The notes beneath the pieces are model-generated. The model did not search any database. It had not been told where the DNA came from and saw only the letters and a list, made by a program, of their open reading frames with translations. Below are positions 17,922-27,273 of a stretch of 50,616 bases of DNA, piece after piece (position 1 is the stretch's first letter; each line of letters opens with the position of its first letter). This DNA comes from Marinilabiliaceae bacterium JC017 (GTDB lineage Bacteria > Bacteroidota > Bacteroidia > Bacteroidales > Marinilabiliaceae). The translations under genes were made by a program, and so were the position numbers. The DNA is taken from NCBI GenBank assembly GCA_004296775.1, contig RHGE01000045.1, positions 1 to 50,616 of the forward strand. The letters run 5' to 3'.

Positions 17922-18230
17922 AGTTAAATGAGTGTCGTGTTTGGTAGTTGTTGGTTGTTTAATGGCATGTAGATGAGTTTTATGAGGGGCTAATTGAAAG
18001 GAGTGAAGTTGGTAATACCAATATGTTGTTCAAATTGGATGGAAATATATAGAGGGGATAGAGGTCAGAAGTTAGAGGGGAAGAAAATAGATGGAAACAC
18101 TTAGAGATAAATGGAGATACCTTGAAATATTTTGAAACAACCAGTACTTACCAAAGAACAATCTTAACTCCTAATTGATGAAAAATCTCTGCGTCTCAGC
18201 GCCTCCGTGGTGTATATTAAATCTTGTTAC

Positions 18231-18260
18231 TTTTTACTTTTCTGGCTTGTCCAGGTTAGG
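18231..18260. repeat. Dispersed intergenic repeat copy
   Basis: TACTTTTTACTTTTCTGGCT followed by TGTCCAGGTTAGG is repeated almost exactly at 23435-23467, and a shortened relative lies at 16450-16490 (GATACTTTTTACTTTTCCAGG). All copies are intergenic, next to gene ends. Confidence 0.6.
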
Positions 18261-18276
18261 GATAGGTTGATGTTGC

Positions 18277-19260
18277 TTATATGGAGGTACAGTCCCTGGG
18301 ATTGACGCCAAATTGATTCCGAAAGGCTTTTGAGAAATGACTAAGGTTTGAATAGCCCAATTGATAGCCTATTTCGGAAATACTGTACTTCTTGCTTTGA
18401 AGCATTTTTTTAGCCAGTCGCATTTTCTCATAGAGTGAATATTGGTAAATGCTTTTACCGAATACTTGTTTGAATAGTTTTTGCAGTTTGCTCTCGCTGA
18501 TACCAACAGTTGCAGCCAAATCTTTTATTGGGGGCACCTTTGATAAGTCATTTAAAATGACGCTTTTTGTGCGGAATAATTTGTCTACATCATCGGTTTT
18601 CAGATCGCTGGTGCTTTTATTAAGCGGACGCTCGATTATCTTTTCAAGAAAGATGGCTAGTAATTGTATCACTTTGGATTCAATGAACAGGTTTGAAACA
18701 GCAGGGTGGTGTCCGTGGTCAATGACATTGATTATTTCGTCGGAAATATCCAGCATCTCTTGGGTCATTTCTTCAGAAATATAGAAGGGCTTCGTGGAAT
18801 TTAAGAGCTGATGGACGTAATTGACCTTTGTTTCTTTCAGACTGTTTAATATGAATTGATGATTTGTGACGATGGTAATGTTTGAAACCCATTCATTAAG
18901 TGGAAATTCCCATTTGGTACCCATTTGTGCAGAAGGCCAAAAAATACCATTGGGTGATTTAGCACTTATTTCTCTGGTCTCATGGGCCACAACTTGTTGG
19001 AACTTTTTTTTGTGAATGTAAAAAGTAATGGGTGAGAGATGGGTTACTTCACCTGCGTTCCTAATAAATGTAAGGGGGTGCTTAAGTTTGAAACGAAGAT
19101 AGGTTAAAACAAATTCATTGGTCAGGTAATAGTGTCGCAGGAAACCATCCCCAAGATTTTTGGGGAGATAAATTGTGTTATTCTGTATTGCTACACCAAA
19201 TTGGTCTGCTACATTTTCTAACCAGTTATGTGGTTTGTTGACGGTGAAATTGATTTCCAT
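18277..19260 (-). CDS. AraC-family transcriptional regulator
   Basis: A 327-aa regulator. The C-terminal ~100 residues form the AraC double HTH: PPIKDLAATVGISESKLQKL followed by FKQVFGKSIYQY, and SISEIGYQLGYSNLSHFSKA followed by FRNQFGVNP. The N-terminal ~210 residues are a ligand/dimer domain of unknown specificity. It is encoded on the same strand as, and directly upstream of, the DUF1302-RND-LolA operon, separated by a 493-bp gap containing the repeat array at 17850-17921. It is therefore the best candidate regulator of that export operon. The gap also holds a dispersed intergenic repeat (18231-18260) and a TCTGCGTCTCAGCGCCTCCG stretch of repeat character. Confidence 0.85.
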   Translation of the reverse strand: MEINFTVNKPHNWLENVADQFGVAIQNNTIYLPKNLGDGFLRHYYLTNEFVLTYLRFKLKHPLTFIRNAGEVTHLSPITFYIHKKKFQQVVAHETREISAKSPNGIFWPSAQMGTKWEFPLNEWVSNITIVTNHQFILNSLKETKVNYVHQLLNSTKPFYISEEMTQEMLDISDEIINVIDHGHHPAVSNLFIESKVIQLLAIFLEKIIERPLNKSTSDLKTDDVDKLFRTKSVILNDLSKVPPIKDLAATVGISESKLQKLFKQVFGKSIYQYSLYEKMRLAKKMLQSKKYSISEIGYQLGYSNLSHFSKAFRNQFGVNPRDCTSI

Positions 19261-20100
19261 ATCAATATGATCGTTTCCCGGGTTTATTACGTATCCATCC
19301 TATTTGAAGACACATTATTTGTTTTTGAACCCACTAAAAATACTTATTTCTTTTAGGAATACCGGGTATTAATGAAATGAAGTTCTGAATTTTTAATTCT
19401 AGATCCTTTTGTTATAGTTAGTTAATAGCGACAATAATTGAAATAATATTAATATTGAACCGATATGTATGTATTTAACTGGGAGAGATATTCAAGTGGT
19501 TCGTGCATTCTGGATGATATTTAATGAATCAGGTTTAACTAAAAGAGATAAGAATGGCAGTTAAAGTATGAGGGCTACATTATTGTACTCATGTGGATGA
19601 TTTAAATGGATGCGCGTGTATTTGAATTGTGAATTAAGTGGGGGAATGCTATTCTTTGTTTGAGGTGTACTATATATATAAGGTATGAATGCAAAAGGCA
19701 GATTGCTATAAATGATCTTTCATGAATTGCGATGAATTTCTAAAAAGAATTCTATCGGTTTCTGAAAAGACTTATATGATGGTCCTCGAGTAAAAAATGG
19801 TGGTTTTCCATATGGGGTATTTGAAAAGGGTGAGTTGGTCAATACTACTATTGTCTGACCTCAATACCTTTTTCTTTTAGAAAAGAAAGGTATCCCTGCA
19901 TTAGCCTTTTATAGGAGTGTGATTGGGAGATTAATGTGCAAGATGCAGTAGATCAATTATAAATGTGGAAATATTGGGTGTAGTGGTGTCGTGCGTTTGT
20001 TAGACATCTGTTAAAATGCGCCATCATAAATAAAAAAATTTAGTAATGATGCTGGTGTTTTGACGAAAATTGATTTAATTAGCATCGTAAAATAAAATGT
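19261..20100. other. Long intergenic region without a supported gene
   Basis: This 840-bp AT-rich gap has no convincing frame. One short stretch near 19770-19860 reads DLYDGPRVKNGGFPYGVFEK followed by a stop and may be a gene remnant, but no family is recognised. A CATCAT/ATGATG inverted pair near 20024-20054, close to the ROK gene start, could be an operator. Confidence 0.4.
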
Positions 20101-21321
20101 ATGACGATTCACGATTTTTTAAATCTCAACTATACTAACAACGCGGAAGGGCGTTATGCAAGACAGATAGGGGATGTGGTAAAGTTTCTGGCAAAAAAGC
20201 CTGAAGGGGATACTATTCCTGTTATCGCAAAAGGAATAAAATCAAGTGTCCCTACCGTTACCAAGTTGGTTAATGACTTAAAAGAAAATGAATTTATTGT
20301 AGAAGTTGGAAAACGAAATACAGAGAGTTTTGGCCGTAAGCCATTAATATATACCGTTAATAGGGAGAAGTTCTATGTTGTTGGTGTAGCCATTAACTTG
20401 AAGAAAATTCAGCTGAATGTGTATGATATTACACTGAATTCAGTTTATGGTGCCAGTGATCGTGCCTTTGTATTATCTGATACCATTGCATGCCGTGAAG
20501 AGGTATTATCTTTTATTCAGACACATATAAAAAAGTCGGGGATTAAAACTGATGCCATAATTGGTGTAGGTGTTGCTTTGACGGGAAGGGTCAATGGTTC
20601 TTTAGGTAAGTCGTATAACTTTTTAACTGAAGGGGATTGCCCGTTTGGAGAGTATCTCAATAAGCATATTGAATTACCTGTGTTTCTTGAAAATGATACA
20701 CGCGCCATTGGTTTGGCCGAACAGTATTGCCATAAAAGCCATAATATAAGTAATGGTCTTATTATAAATATTGGACGAGGTATCGGAATGTCTATCATGG
20801 CATATGATCGAATCCTTGTTGGTGGAGATGGATTTGCCGGGGAGTTTGGACATATGCAATTTGTGGGTAACCAAGGTAAATTATGTATTTGTGGTAAGCG
20901 TGGTTGCTTAGATACCGAAGTGTCGGGTAAAGCACTCGAAGATATGTACCGCCAATCTATAAAGGATGGAGAGAAAAGTATCTGTGAAGAATCTCAGGAT
21001 GGCAGTGTTCATTACGATGAAATAATTAAAGCTGCTAATAAGGGGGATGGTTTGTGTATTTCCTTATTACAAAAGCAGGGAAAGATTTTAGGAGAAGCTT
21101 TAGGAAATATTATTAATCTGCTTAATCCGGAATACATTATTATTAGTGGAAAATATGGAAAAGTAGGAGCCTTTTTCGTTAACGCTGTTCAATCAGGGAT
21201 GTATTTGGCAGCATTGAGTGATACCTTGAGTAAATGCAAAGTAATCACCAGCTCAATTAATGCGGACATCGAAACATTTGGTGCCGGTTCCTTAGTACTG
21301 AAAAAGTTAGAATTAATATAG
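20101..21321 (+). CDS. ROK-family (NagC/Mlc-type) regulator
   Basis: A 406-aa protein. Residues ~20-85 form an N-terminal winged HTH (VVKFLAKKPEGDTIPVIAKG, SVPTVTKLVNDLKENEFI), followed by an actin-like ROK domain with VGVGVALTGRV-type and LENDTRAIGLAEQY motifs. The ROK zinc site is present: H251 in GEFGHMQF and C262, C264, C269 in CICGKRGC. The GxGxGxGM-type phosphate loop is visible at NIGRGIGMSI. Members of this type repress amino-sugar or sugar genes and release DNA on binding the sugar or its phosphate. Standing first in a GlcNAc-centred locus, it is the likely local sensor. The FAD oxidoreductase gene starts 4 bp downstream. Confidence 0.88.
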   Translation: MTIHDFLNLNYTNNAEGRYARQIGDVVKFLAKKPEGDTIPVIAKGIKSSVPTVTKLVNDLKENEFIVEVGKRNTESFGRKPLIYTVNREKFYVVGVAINLKKIQLNVYDITLNSVYGASDRAFVLSDTIACREEVLSFIQTHIKKSGIKTDAIIGVGVALTGRVNGSLGKSYNFLTEGDCPFGEYLNKHIELPVFLENDTRAIGLAEQYCHKSHNISNGLIINIGRGIGMSIMAYDRILVGGDGFAGEFGHMQFVGNQGKLCICGKRGCLDTEVSGKALEDMYRQSIKDGEKSICEESQDGSVHYDEIIKAANKGDGLCISLLQKQGKILGEALGNIINLLNPEYIIISGKYGKVGAFFVNAVQSGMYLAALSDTLSKCKVITSSINADIETFGAGSLVLKKLELI

Positions 21322-21325
21322 TAGC

Positions 21326-23188
21326 ATGAGATATCTTATTAACCTGGTATTGCCGTTCTTGTTTATTGCCTGCGGGTATCAATCCTCTGATCAGATTATA
21401 GTTGTTGGCGGGGGTGCCAGTGGTGTGGCGGCAAGTGTTCAGGCTGCCAGGCAGGGAGTGAAAGTGACACTTATTGAAAACTCTGAGTGGTTGGGCGGTA
21501 TGTTGAGTAGTGCTGGTGTTAGTGCTGTTGATGGCAACTATAATTTGCCTTCAGGCTTTTTTGGGGAGTTCAGGGATAGCTTAGTTGTTCATTATGGTAC
21601 AGCTGAAAAATTAAAAACCGGATGGGTTAGTAATGTGATGTTTGAGCCTTCTGTTGCTAACCAGATTTTTAAAAGCATTGTTCAGCAGGAGAAAAACATT
21701 GAAGTATTATATAAGACAAAAGTAGTAGAGGTTAAAAAAACATCTTCTTACTATGATGTTACAATTGAGCGGGATGGTGAGGTTAAAACCATCAGGGCCA
21801 AAGTTTTGATTGATGCTACAGAGCTGGGAGATGTAGCCGCTAGTCTATCTGTGCCTTATGATTTAGGCATGGAGAGCCGATATGTAACCCACGAGGATAT
21901 TGCCCCGGAAAAAGCAAATGACATTATTCAGGATCTGACCTATGTGGCCATATTAAAAGATTATGGCCGCGATATGTCTATGCCAATGCCGGAGGGTTAT
22001 AATCCGGATGATTTCGCCTGTTGTTGTGTTAACGATTTGTGTGTGAATCCCAAAGAGCCCAATCGTATGTGGGCGAAAGATAAAATGATTACCTACGGAA
22101 AGTTGCCCAAAGATAAGTATATGATTAATTGGCCGATTGAAGGCAATGATTATTACACCAATTTGGTAGAAAAATCAGAGGAGGAGAGAGCAGCGGCGAT
22201 TCAGCAAGCAAAGAATTTTACCTTAAAATTCATCTACTTTATCCAGCAAGAGTTAGGTTATAAAAATCTATACCTGGCAGACGACGAATTTCCAACTGAA
22301 GATCATCTGCCATTAATTCCCTACCACCGGGAATCAAGGCGTATTCAGGGAAAAGTGCGCTTCACCTTAAATGATATTGTAAAGCCTTATGAACAGGAGA
22401 ACCCGTTATATCGTACCTGTATTGGTGTGGGTGATTATCCGGTAGATCAGCATCATACGAGGTATAGTGGTTGGTCCGATTTGCCTAATTTGTATTTCCA
22501 TCCGGTTCCTTCCTATGGCCTGCCAATGGGTACTTTGCTGCCCAATGAACCAGATAATTTTATTGTGGCTGAAAAATCTATCAGTGTAAGTAATTTGGTG
22601 AATGGAACCACACGTTTACAACCGGTCGTTTTGCAGATCGGCCAGGCAGCAGGAACCATTGCAGCGATTGCTGTTAATAAACACATAAACGTTAGTGAAG
22701 TCAGTGTGAGGGATGTGCAAAGTGTATTGCTCGATAGTAAATGTTATTTGTTGCCTTATCTGGATGTGGATATTAATCATCCCAGGTTTAAAGCGCTGCA
22801 ACGCATTGGTACTACAGGTATATTGAAGGGTGTAGGTAAAAATGTACATTGGAGCAATCAAACCTGGATATATGCGGATTCAGTACTATACTCGCAGCAA
22901 CTGGATGGCTTAAATGATGTTTATAAAGGGCTTAATTATACTGTTGTAGCTGATAAAGTGATTTCACGGGCTGATGCAATGGCTATTGTAGATAAGATAA
23001 GTGTAGTGGATAATAGAAGTATTTCCGATGAGAAAAAAATGGAAGTGCTTCAGGTTCTATATAAACAAAAGGATATTGATTATAATCTACCAATTAAACG
23101 CGGGGAATTTGCAGTATTAATTGATTCTTTATTAGATCCTTTTCAAACCAAACCTATAGATATACAGGGACAAATAATTAGAGAGTGA
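21326..23188 (+). CDS. FAD-dependent oxidoreductase lipoprotein
   Basis: A 620-aa protein with a short lipoprotein signal (LFIAC near residue 16), so probably periplasmic. The Rossmann FAD-binding motif IIVVGGGASGVAASVQAARQ sits at ~24-43, followed by EWLGGMLSSAGVSA, and a second FAD contact near VLIDATELGDVAA. Later motifs (YHRESRRIQGKVRFTLND, SYGLPMGTLLP, RLQPVVLQIGQAAG) match the FAD_oxidored (PF12831) family often found in Bacteroidota glycan loci. The substrate is unknown; oxidation of a sugar or glycoside is inferred from context only. It is translationally close to the ROK gene. A ~400-bp gap with dispersed repeats follows. Confidence 0.85.
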   Translation: MRYLINLVLPFLFIACGYQSSDQIIVVGGGASGVAASVQAARQGVKVTLIENSEWLGGMLSSAGVSAVDGNYNLPSGFFGEFRDSLVVHYGTAEKLKTGWVSNVMFEPSVANQIFKSIVQQEKNIEVLYKTKVVEVKKTSSYYDVTIERDGEVKTIRAKVLIDATELGDVAASLSVPYDLGMESRYVTHEDIAPEKANDIIQDLTYVAILKDYGRDMSMPMPEGYNPDDFACCCVNDLCVNPKEPNRMWAKDKMITYGKLPKDKYMINWPIEGNDYYTNLVEKSEEERAAAIQQAKNFTLKFIYFIQQELGYKNLYLADDEFPTEDHLPLIPYHRESRRIQGKVRFTLNDIVKPYEQENPLYRTCIGVGDYPVDQHHTRYSGWSDLPNLYFHPVPSYGLPMGTLLPNEPDNFIVAEKSISVSNLVNGTTRLQPVVLQIGQAAGTIAAIAVNKHINVSEVSVRDVQSVLLDSKCYLLPYLDVDINHPRFKALQRIGTTGILKGVGKNVHWSNQTWIYADSVLYSQQLDGLNDVYKGLNYTVVADKVISRADAMAIVDKISVVDNRSISDEKKMEVLQVLYKQKDIDYNLPIKRGEFAVLIDSLLDPFQTKPIDIQGQIIRE

Positions 23189-23387
23189 GTATGTAAATCA
23201 ATAGATCGTTCGGTTTTAAATATTAGTCAAGAGACTGATCTTTATTTGCGTCATTTAATGCATAGGTGTTTTATGTAACGTTAAGGTGGAAATGATGCAT
23301 TTGGTAATCAGAATGTTTAGCGATTCATTATAACTAATGGCTATTTAGTGTCTTACGGGTGATATTGGTGTATTTATTGGCAAAATA

Positions 23388-23467
23388 TTTTGGCGAGCAG
23401 TAAATCATCTTGATACTTTGTACTTGATACTTTTTACTTTTTACTTTTCTGGCTTGTCCAGGTTAGG
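23388..23467. repeat. Intergenic repeat upstream of the PUL, copy 1
   Basis: The first 29 bases (TTTTGGCGAGCAGTAAATCA, then TCTTGATAC; 23388-23416) recur perfectly at 50055-50083. The rest (23417-23467) is simple TTGATAC/TTTTTAC sequence plus the CTGGCTTGTCCAGGTTAGG block also found at 18241. No gene is supported in 23189-23591. Confidence 0.7.
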
Positions 23468-23591
23468 TTATTAGCAGTGTGAATGAGCATACAAATGTGT
23501 GTTTGTAATGGTTGTGGTGCATGCTAATCTTTCGAATTTTAGTTAATGCCTTATTGTACGAAGTCTTACGATCATTGAATAAATAGCAAAG

Positions 23592-24677
23592 ATGAAAAAC
23601 AGACGTGATTTTTTAAAAAAGGCATCTTTAGCTGGTGCGGGAGCATTCATGTTAAGCGCAGCTGAAGGAAATGCAACAAATAAGCGGAATAAAAAAATAA
23701 TAACTGGTCAGGAAAGTAAGCTAATTGTGCCCAAAGCACAAGGTTTGCAATTGACCGGAACCTTTTTGGATGAAATATCTCATGACATCCCACACCAAAA
23801 TTGGGGAGAGAAGGAATGGGATCAGGATTTTCAGCACATGAAGAACATTGGTATCGATACCGTTATCATGATCCGGTCAGGATATCGAAAGTTTATCACT
23901 TATCCCAGTAAGTATTTACTGAATAAGGGCTGTTACATGCCCAGTGTTGATTTGCTGGAAATGTATTTGCGTCTGGCTGAAAAATACGGTATGAAATTCT
24001 ACTTTGGATTGTATGATTCAGGTAAATACTGGGATACCGGAGATCTTTCCTGGGAAGTAGAGGATAATAAATATGTGATTGATGAGGTTTGGGAAAACTA
24101 CGGTTCCAAATTCAAGAGTTTCCAGGGCTGGTATATCAGTGGTGAAATAAGTCGGAAGACGAAAGGTGCAATTGGGGCTTTCCGTCAGATGGGCCAACAG
24201 TGTAAGGATGTGTCAAATGGCCTTCCTACTTTTATAAGTCCATGGATTGATGGTAAAAAGGCGGTGGCTGCAGCTGGTGGTGCTTTGTCGAAGGAGCAAG
24301 CGGTATCGGTGAGAGAGCACGAAAAAGAGTGGAGTGAGATTTTTGATGGTATTAATGGAGTAGTTGATGCTGTTGCTTTCCAGGATGGTCATATCGATTA
24401 TGATGAATTGGATGCTTTCTTTGAAGTCAATAAAAGAATGGCCGATAAATATGGCATGAAATGCTGGACCAATGCGGAGACCTTTGACAGGGACATGCCC
24501 ATCAAATTCCTGCCCATCAAATTTGATAAACTGCGCTTGAAGCTGGAGGCTGCTAAGAGAGCCGGATACGATAAAGCCATTACGTTTGAGTTTTCGCATT
24601 TCATGTCGCCACAATCATCTTATGTGCAGGCTGGAAATTTATACAACAGATACAAAGAATATTTTAATCTCAAATAG
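23592..24677 (+). CDS. DUF4434-family protein, Tat signal (copy 1)
   Basis: A 361-aa protein with a twin-arginine signal (NRRDFLKKASLAGAGAFML), so exported folded. The body is a TIM-barrel-like DUF4434 domain: LTGTFLDEISHDIPHQNWG, WDQDFQHMKNIGIDTVIMIR, FYFGLYDSGKYW, GWYISGEISR and FQDGHIDYDELDAFF. The family is glycoside-hydrolase-like but not biochemically settled; the carboxylates in GEISR and QDGHID are candidate active-site residues. It begins an operon with a sugar porter (2 bp downstream) and an AGE epimerase. A clear paralogue lies at 27274, so the two flank the uptake genes. Confidence 0.85.
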   Translation: MKNRRDFLKKASLAGAGAFMLSAAEGNATNKRNKKIITGQESKLIVPKAQGLQLTGTFLDEISHDIPHQNWGEKEWDQDFQHMKNIGIDTVIMIRSGYRKFITYPSKYLLNKGCYMPSVDLLEMYLRLAEKYGMKFYFGLYDSGKYWDTGDLSWEVEDNKYVIDEVWENYGSKFKSFQGWYISGEISRKTKGAIGAFRQMGQQCKDVSNGLPTFISPWIDGKKAVAAAGGALSKEQAVSVREHEKEWSEIFDGINGVVDAVAFQDGHIDYDELDAFFEVNKRMADKYGMKCWTNAETFDRDMPIKFLPIKFDKLRLKLEAAKRAGYDKAITFEFSHFMSPQSSYVQAGNLYNRYKEYFNLK

Positions 24678-24679
24678 AT

Positions 24680-26071
24680 ATGAAGAAGGATCAGGAGAAT
24701 TTAATGTATGTCGTTTTTCTATCTGTTGTGGCGGCTTGTGGTGGCTTTTTATTTGGCTACGATACAGCAGTTGTTTCCGGTACCATTGTCAGGGTTAAGG
24801 AACAGTTTGGTCTGGATGTCATGCAACAAGGATGGTATGTGGGATGTGCCTTAATAGGTTCAATATTGGGCGTATCGGGAGCCGGTTTTATAAGTGATCG
24901 TTTTGGTCGCAAAAAAACCATGATCGCTGCGGCCATATTATTTAGTGCATCGGCTATCGGATGTACATTAGTCGATAGTTTCAGTTATCTGGTGGCCTAT
25001 AGGATTATAGGAGGTATTGGCATTGGAATTGTGTCAATTGTTTCACCTTTATATATTAGTGAGGTTTCCATCGCACGATTTCGTGGAAGTCTCGTTGCAA
25101 CGTATCAATTAGCCATTACAGTGGGCTTTCTTGGCGCTTATTTTATCAATTATCAAATCTTGGGTTATTCCGCTACTGTATCAGAGGCAGATACCGGGTT
25201 TTTTAATTGGATTTTCGGGCATGAATTATGGAGAGGAATGTTAGGAGCTGAAACCATACCTGCGTTTATTTTTCTGCTATTAATCTTCTTCATACCAGAA
25301 AGCCCGCGTTGGTTAATCGTTGTTAATAAGGTTGATAAGGCGAGTAAAACTTTGCGTAAAATCTATAATAACCCGGAAACGATTAATAACCAGATCTCAG
25401 ATATTAAAGGGGCGTTGGAAAACGGACAGGAATCAGACTGGACGATGCTTCGCAAGCCAGGAATTATTAAAGCAATAATTATTGGGGTTTTAATAGCGAT
25501 TTTAGGCCAGTTCATGGGGGTTAATGCCGTCTTGTATTATGGGCCATCTATTTTTGAGAAAAGTGGTTTGTCGGGGGGTGATTCCTTGTTTTATCAAGTG
25601 TTGGTAGGTTTGGTGAATACCATTACAACGGTAATTGCACTTGTGATTATCGATAAAGTGGGGCGAAAAAAACTGGTTTATTACGGCGTTACCGGGATGT
25701 TCTTCAGTTTGATTGCCATCGGGGTTTTCTTTGCCTATGGTGATGGGGTCTCCAATCTGTTTCTGCTGTTTTTCTTTCTGTTTTATATTTTTTGTTGTGC
25801 CATATCAATTTGTGCTGTTATATGGGTGTTGTTGTCTGAAATGTATCCTACTAAAATACGGGGATTGGCCATGTCTATGGCTGGCTTTTCGTTGTGGATC
25901 GGGACCTATTTGATTGGACAGTTAACCCCTTGGTTACTGGAAAATGCAAAACCTACCGGTACTTTCTTCCTGTTTGCATGTATGTGTATACCATACATAT
26001 GGATAGTATGGAAAAAAGTGCCCGAAACAGCTGGTAAGACGTTAGAGGAAATAGAAAAATACTGGGAGTAA
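24680..26071 (+). CDS. Sugar porter (MFS) family transporter
   Basis: A 463-aa, 12-TM inner-membrane symporter of the sugar porter family (XylE/GLUT-like). Signature motifs are present: FGYDTAVVSGTI in TM1, DRFGRKKTM in loop 2-3, GIGIGIVSIVSPLYISE in TM4-5, PESPRWLIV at the end of TM6, GQFMGVNAVLYYGP in TM7, DKVGRKKLVYYG in loop 8-9 and PETAGKTLEEIE near the C-terminus. It likely imports a monosaccharide released in the periplasm, probably GlcNAc or a related sugar given the neighbours. It sits 2 bp after the first DUF4434 gene and 21 bp before the AGE epimerase, so co-expression is likely. Confidence 0.93.
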   Translation: MKKDQENLMYVVFLSVVAACGGFLFGYDTAVVSGTIVRVKEQFGLDVMQQGWYVGCALIGSILGVSGAGFISDRFGRKKTMIAAAILFSASAIGCTLVDSFSYLVAYRIIGGIGIGIVSIVSPLYISEVSIARFRGSLVATYQLAITVGFLGAYFINYQILGYSATVSEADTGFFNWIFGHELWRGMLGAETIPAFIFLLLIFFIPESPRWLIVVNKVDKASKTLRKIYNNPETINNQISDIKGALENGQESDWTMLRKPGIIKAIIIGVLIAILGQFMGVNAVLYYGPSIFEKSGLSGGDSLFYQVLVGLVNTITTVIALVIIDKVGRKKLVYYGVTGMFFSLIAIGVFFAYGDGVSNLFLLFFFLFYIFCCAISICAVIWVLLSEMYPTKIRGLAMSMAGFSLWIGTYLIGQLTPWLLENAKPTGTFFLFACMCIPYIWIVWKKVPETAGKTLEEIEKYWE

Positions 26072-26092
26072 AATTAATTAACAAAAAATATA

Positions 26093-27262
26093 ATGGATTT
26101 TAGTGAGTTGGCATCCTTGTACAAAAAGGAGCTGTTTGATAATGTTTTACCATTTTGGCTTAACAATAGTTTAGATTTAGAAAATGGCGGATATTTTTCC
26201 TGCCTGGATAGAGAAGGTCGTGTGTATGATACGGATAAGTTTATCTGGTTGCAGGCAAGACAGGTGTGGTTGTTTTCCATGTTGTATAATAAGGTAGAAA
26301 AGAAACAGGAGTGGTTGGATTGTGCTTTGCACGGTGGTGAGTTCTTAAAGAAATATGGACATGACGGGAATTATAATTGGTATTTTAGTTTAACGAAAGA
26401 GGGAAAGCCTTTAGTAGAGCCGTATAATATTTTCAGTTATACGTTTGCTACCATGGCGTTTGGTCAGTTAGCTAAAGCAACAGGTAATGATGAGTATGCT
26501 GATATAGCCCGTAAGACATGGGATATTATCTTAACCAAAGTTGAAAATCCCAAAGGCAAATGGAATAAAGCTTTTCCTGGAACCAGGGATCTGAAAAGCT
26601 TTGCGTTACCTATGATCCTTTGTAACCTGGCGTTAGAAATCGAGTTTTTATTAGATAAAGAGGTGCTGCAAAAAACCATCGATGCCTGCATTGATGAAGT
26701 TATGAATGTTTTTTACCGTCCGGAATTGGGCTTGATTGTAGAAAACGTAACTGCAGATGGTCAACTGTCTGATACCTTCGAAGGTCGGTTAGTCAATCCG
26801 GGACATGCCATTGAAGCTATGTGGTTTATCATGGATCTGGGAGTGAGATTAGAGCGACCTGAATTGGTGAAAAAAGCCAATGATATTGCTTTGAAGATGA
26901 TTGAATTTGGATGGGATGATAAGTTTGGTGGCATATTCTATTTTAAAGACCGCCTTGGCCATCCAACCCAACAATTGGAGCATGATCAGAAGTTATGGTG
27001 GGTGCATCTTGAAACACTTATCAGTACGCTTAAAGGTTACAAACTTACTGGCTCAAAAGAGAGCCTGGAATGGTTTGAGAAAGTCCACAAATACACCTGG
27101 GAATCATTTACCGATGAAGCTAACGGAGAATGGTTTGGTTACCTGAATCGACAAGGAGAGGTTCTGTTATCTCTGAAGGGTGGTAAATGGAAAGGTTGTT
27201 TCCATGTTCCCAGGGGATTGTACCAATGCTGGCAATTGTTAGAAGAATTAAGTGCAAAATAA
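26093..27262 (+). CDS. AGE-family epimerase (N-acylglucosamine 2-epimerase-like)
   Basis: A 389-aa cytoplasmic (alpha/alpha)6-barrel enzyme without a signal peptide. The AGE pattern is clear: ENGGYFSCLDREG, KFIWLQARQVWLFSMLY, PYNIFSYTFATMAFGQLA, LVNPGHAIEAMWF (H238), LWWVHLETL (H305) and KGCFHVPRGLYQCW (H371), the histidines being catalytic candidates. Family members interconvert GlcNAc and ManNAc or epimerise mannose/glucose units at C2. In this GlcNAc-rich locus, GlcNAc to ManNAc conversion is the best inference, giving entry to ManNAc kinase routes. It follows the sugar porter by 21 bp. Confidence 0.87.
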   Translation: MDFSELASLYKKELFDNVLPFWLNNSLDLENGGYFSCLDREGRVYDTDKFIWLQARQVWLFSMLYNKVEKKQEWLDCALHGGEFLKKYGHDGNYNWYFSLTKEGKPLVEPYNIFSYTFATMAFGQLAKATGNDEYADIARKTWDIILTKVENPKGKWNKAFPGTRDLKSFALPMILCNLALEIEFLLDKEVLQKTIDACIDEVMNVFYRPELGLIVENVTADGQLSDTFEGRLVNPGHAIEAMWFIMDLGVRLERPELVKKANDIALKMIEFGWDDKFGGIFYFKDRLGHPTQQLEHDQKLWWVHLETLISTLKGYKLTGSKESLEWFEKVHKYTWESFTDEANGEWFGYLNRQGEVLLSLKGGKWKGCFHVPRGLYQCWQLLEELSAK

Positions 27263-27273
27263 TTTACAATAAG

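Noticed and set aside
27187-27273. Upstream extension of the second DUF4434 gene
   Set aside because: It would overlap the epimerase gene by 76 bp and displace the Tat motif from the N-terminus; ATG 27274 is better.
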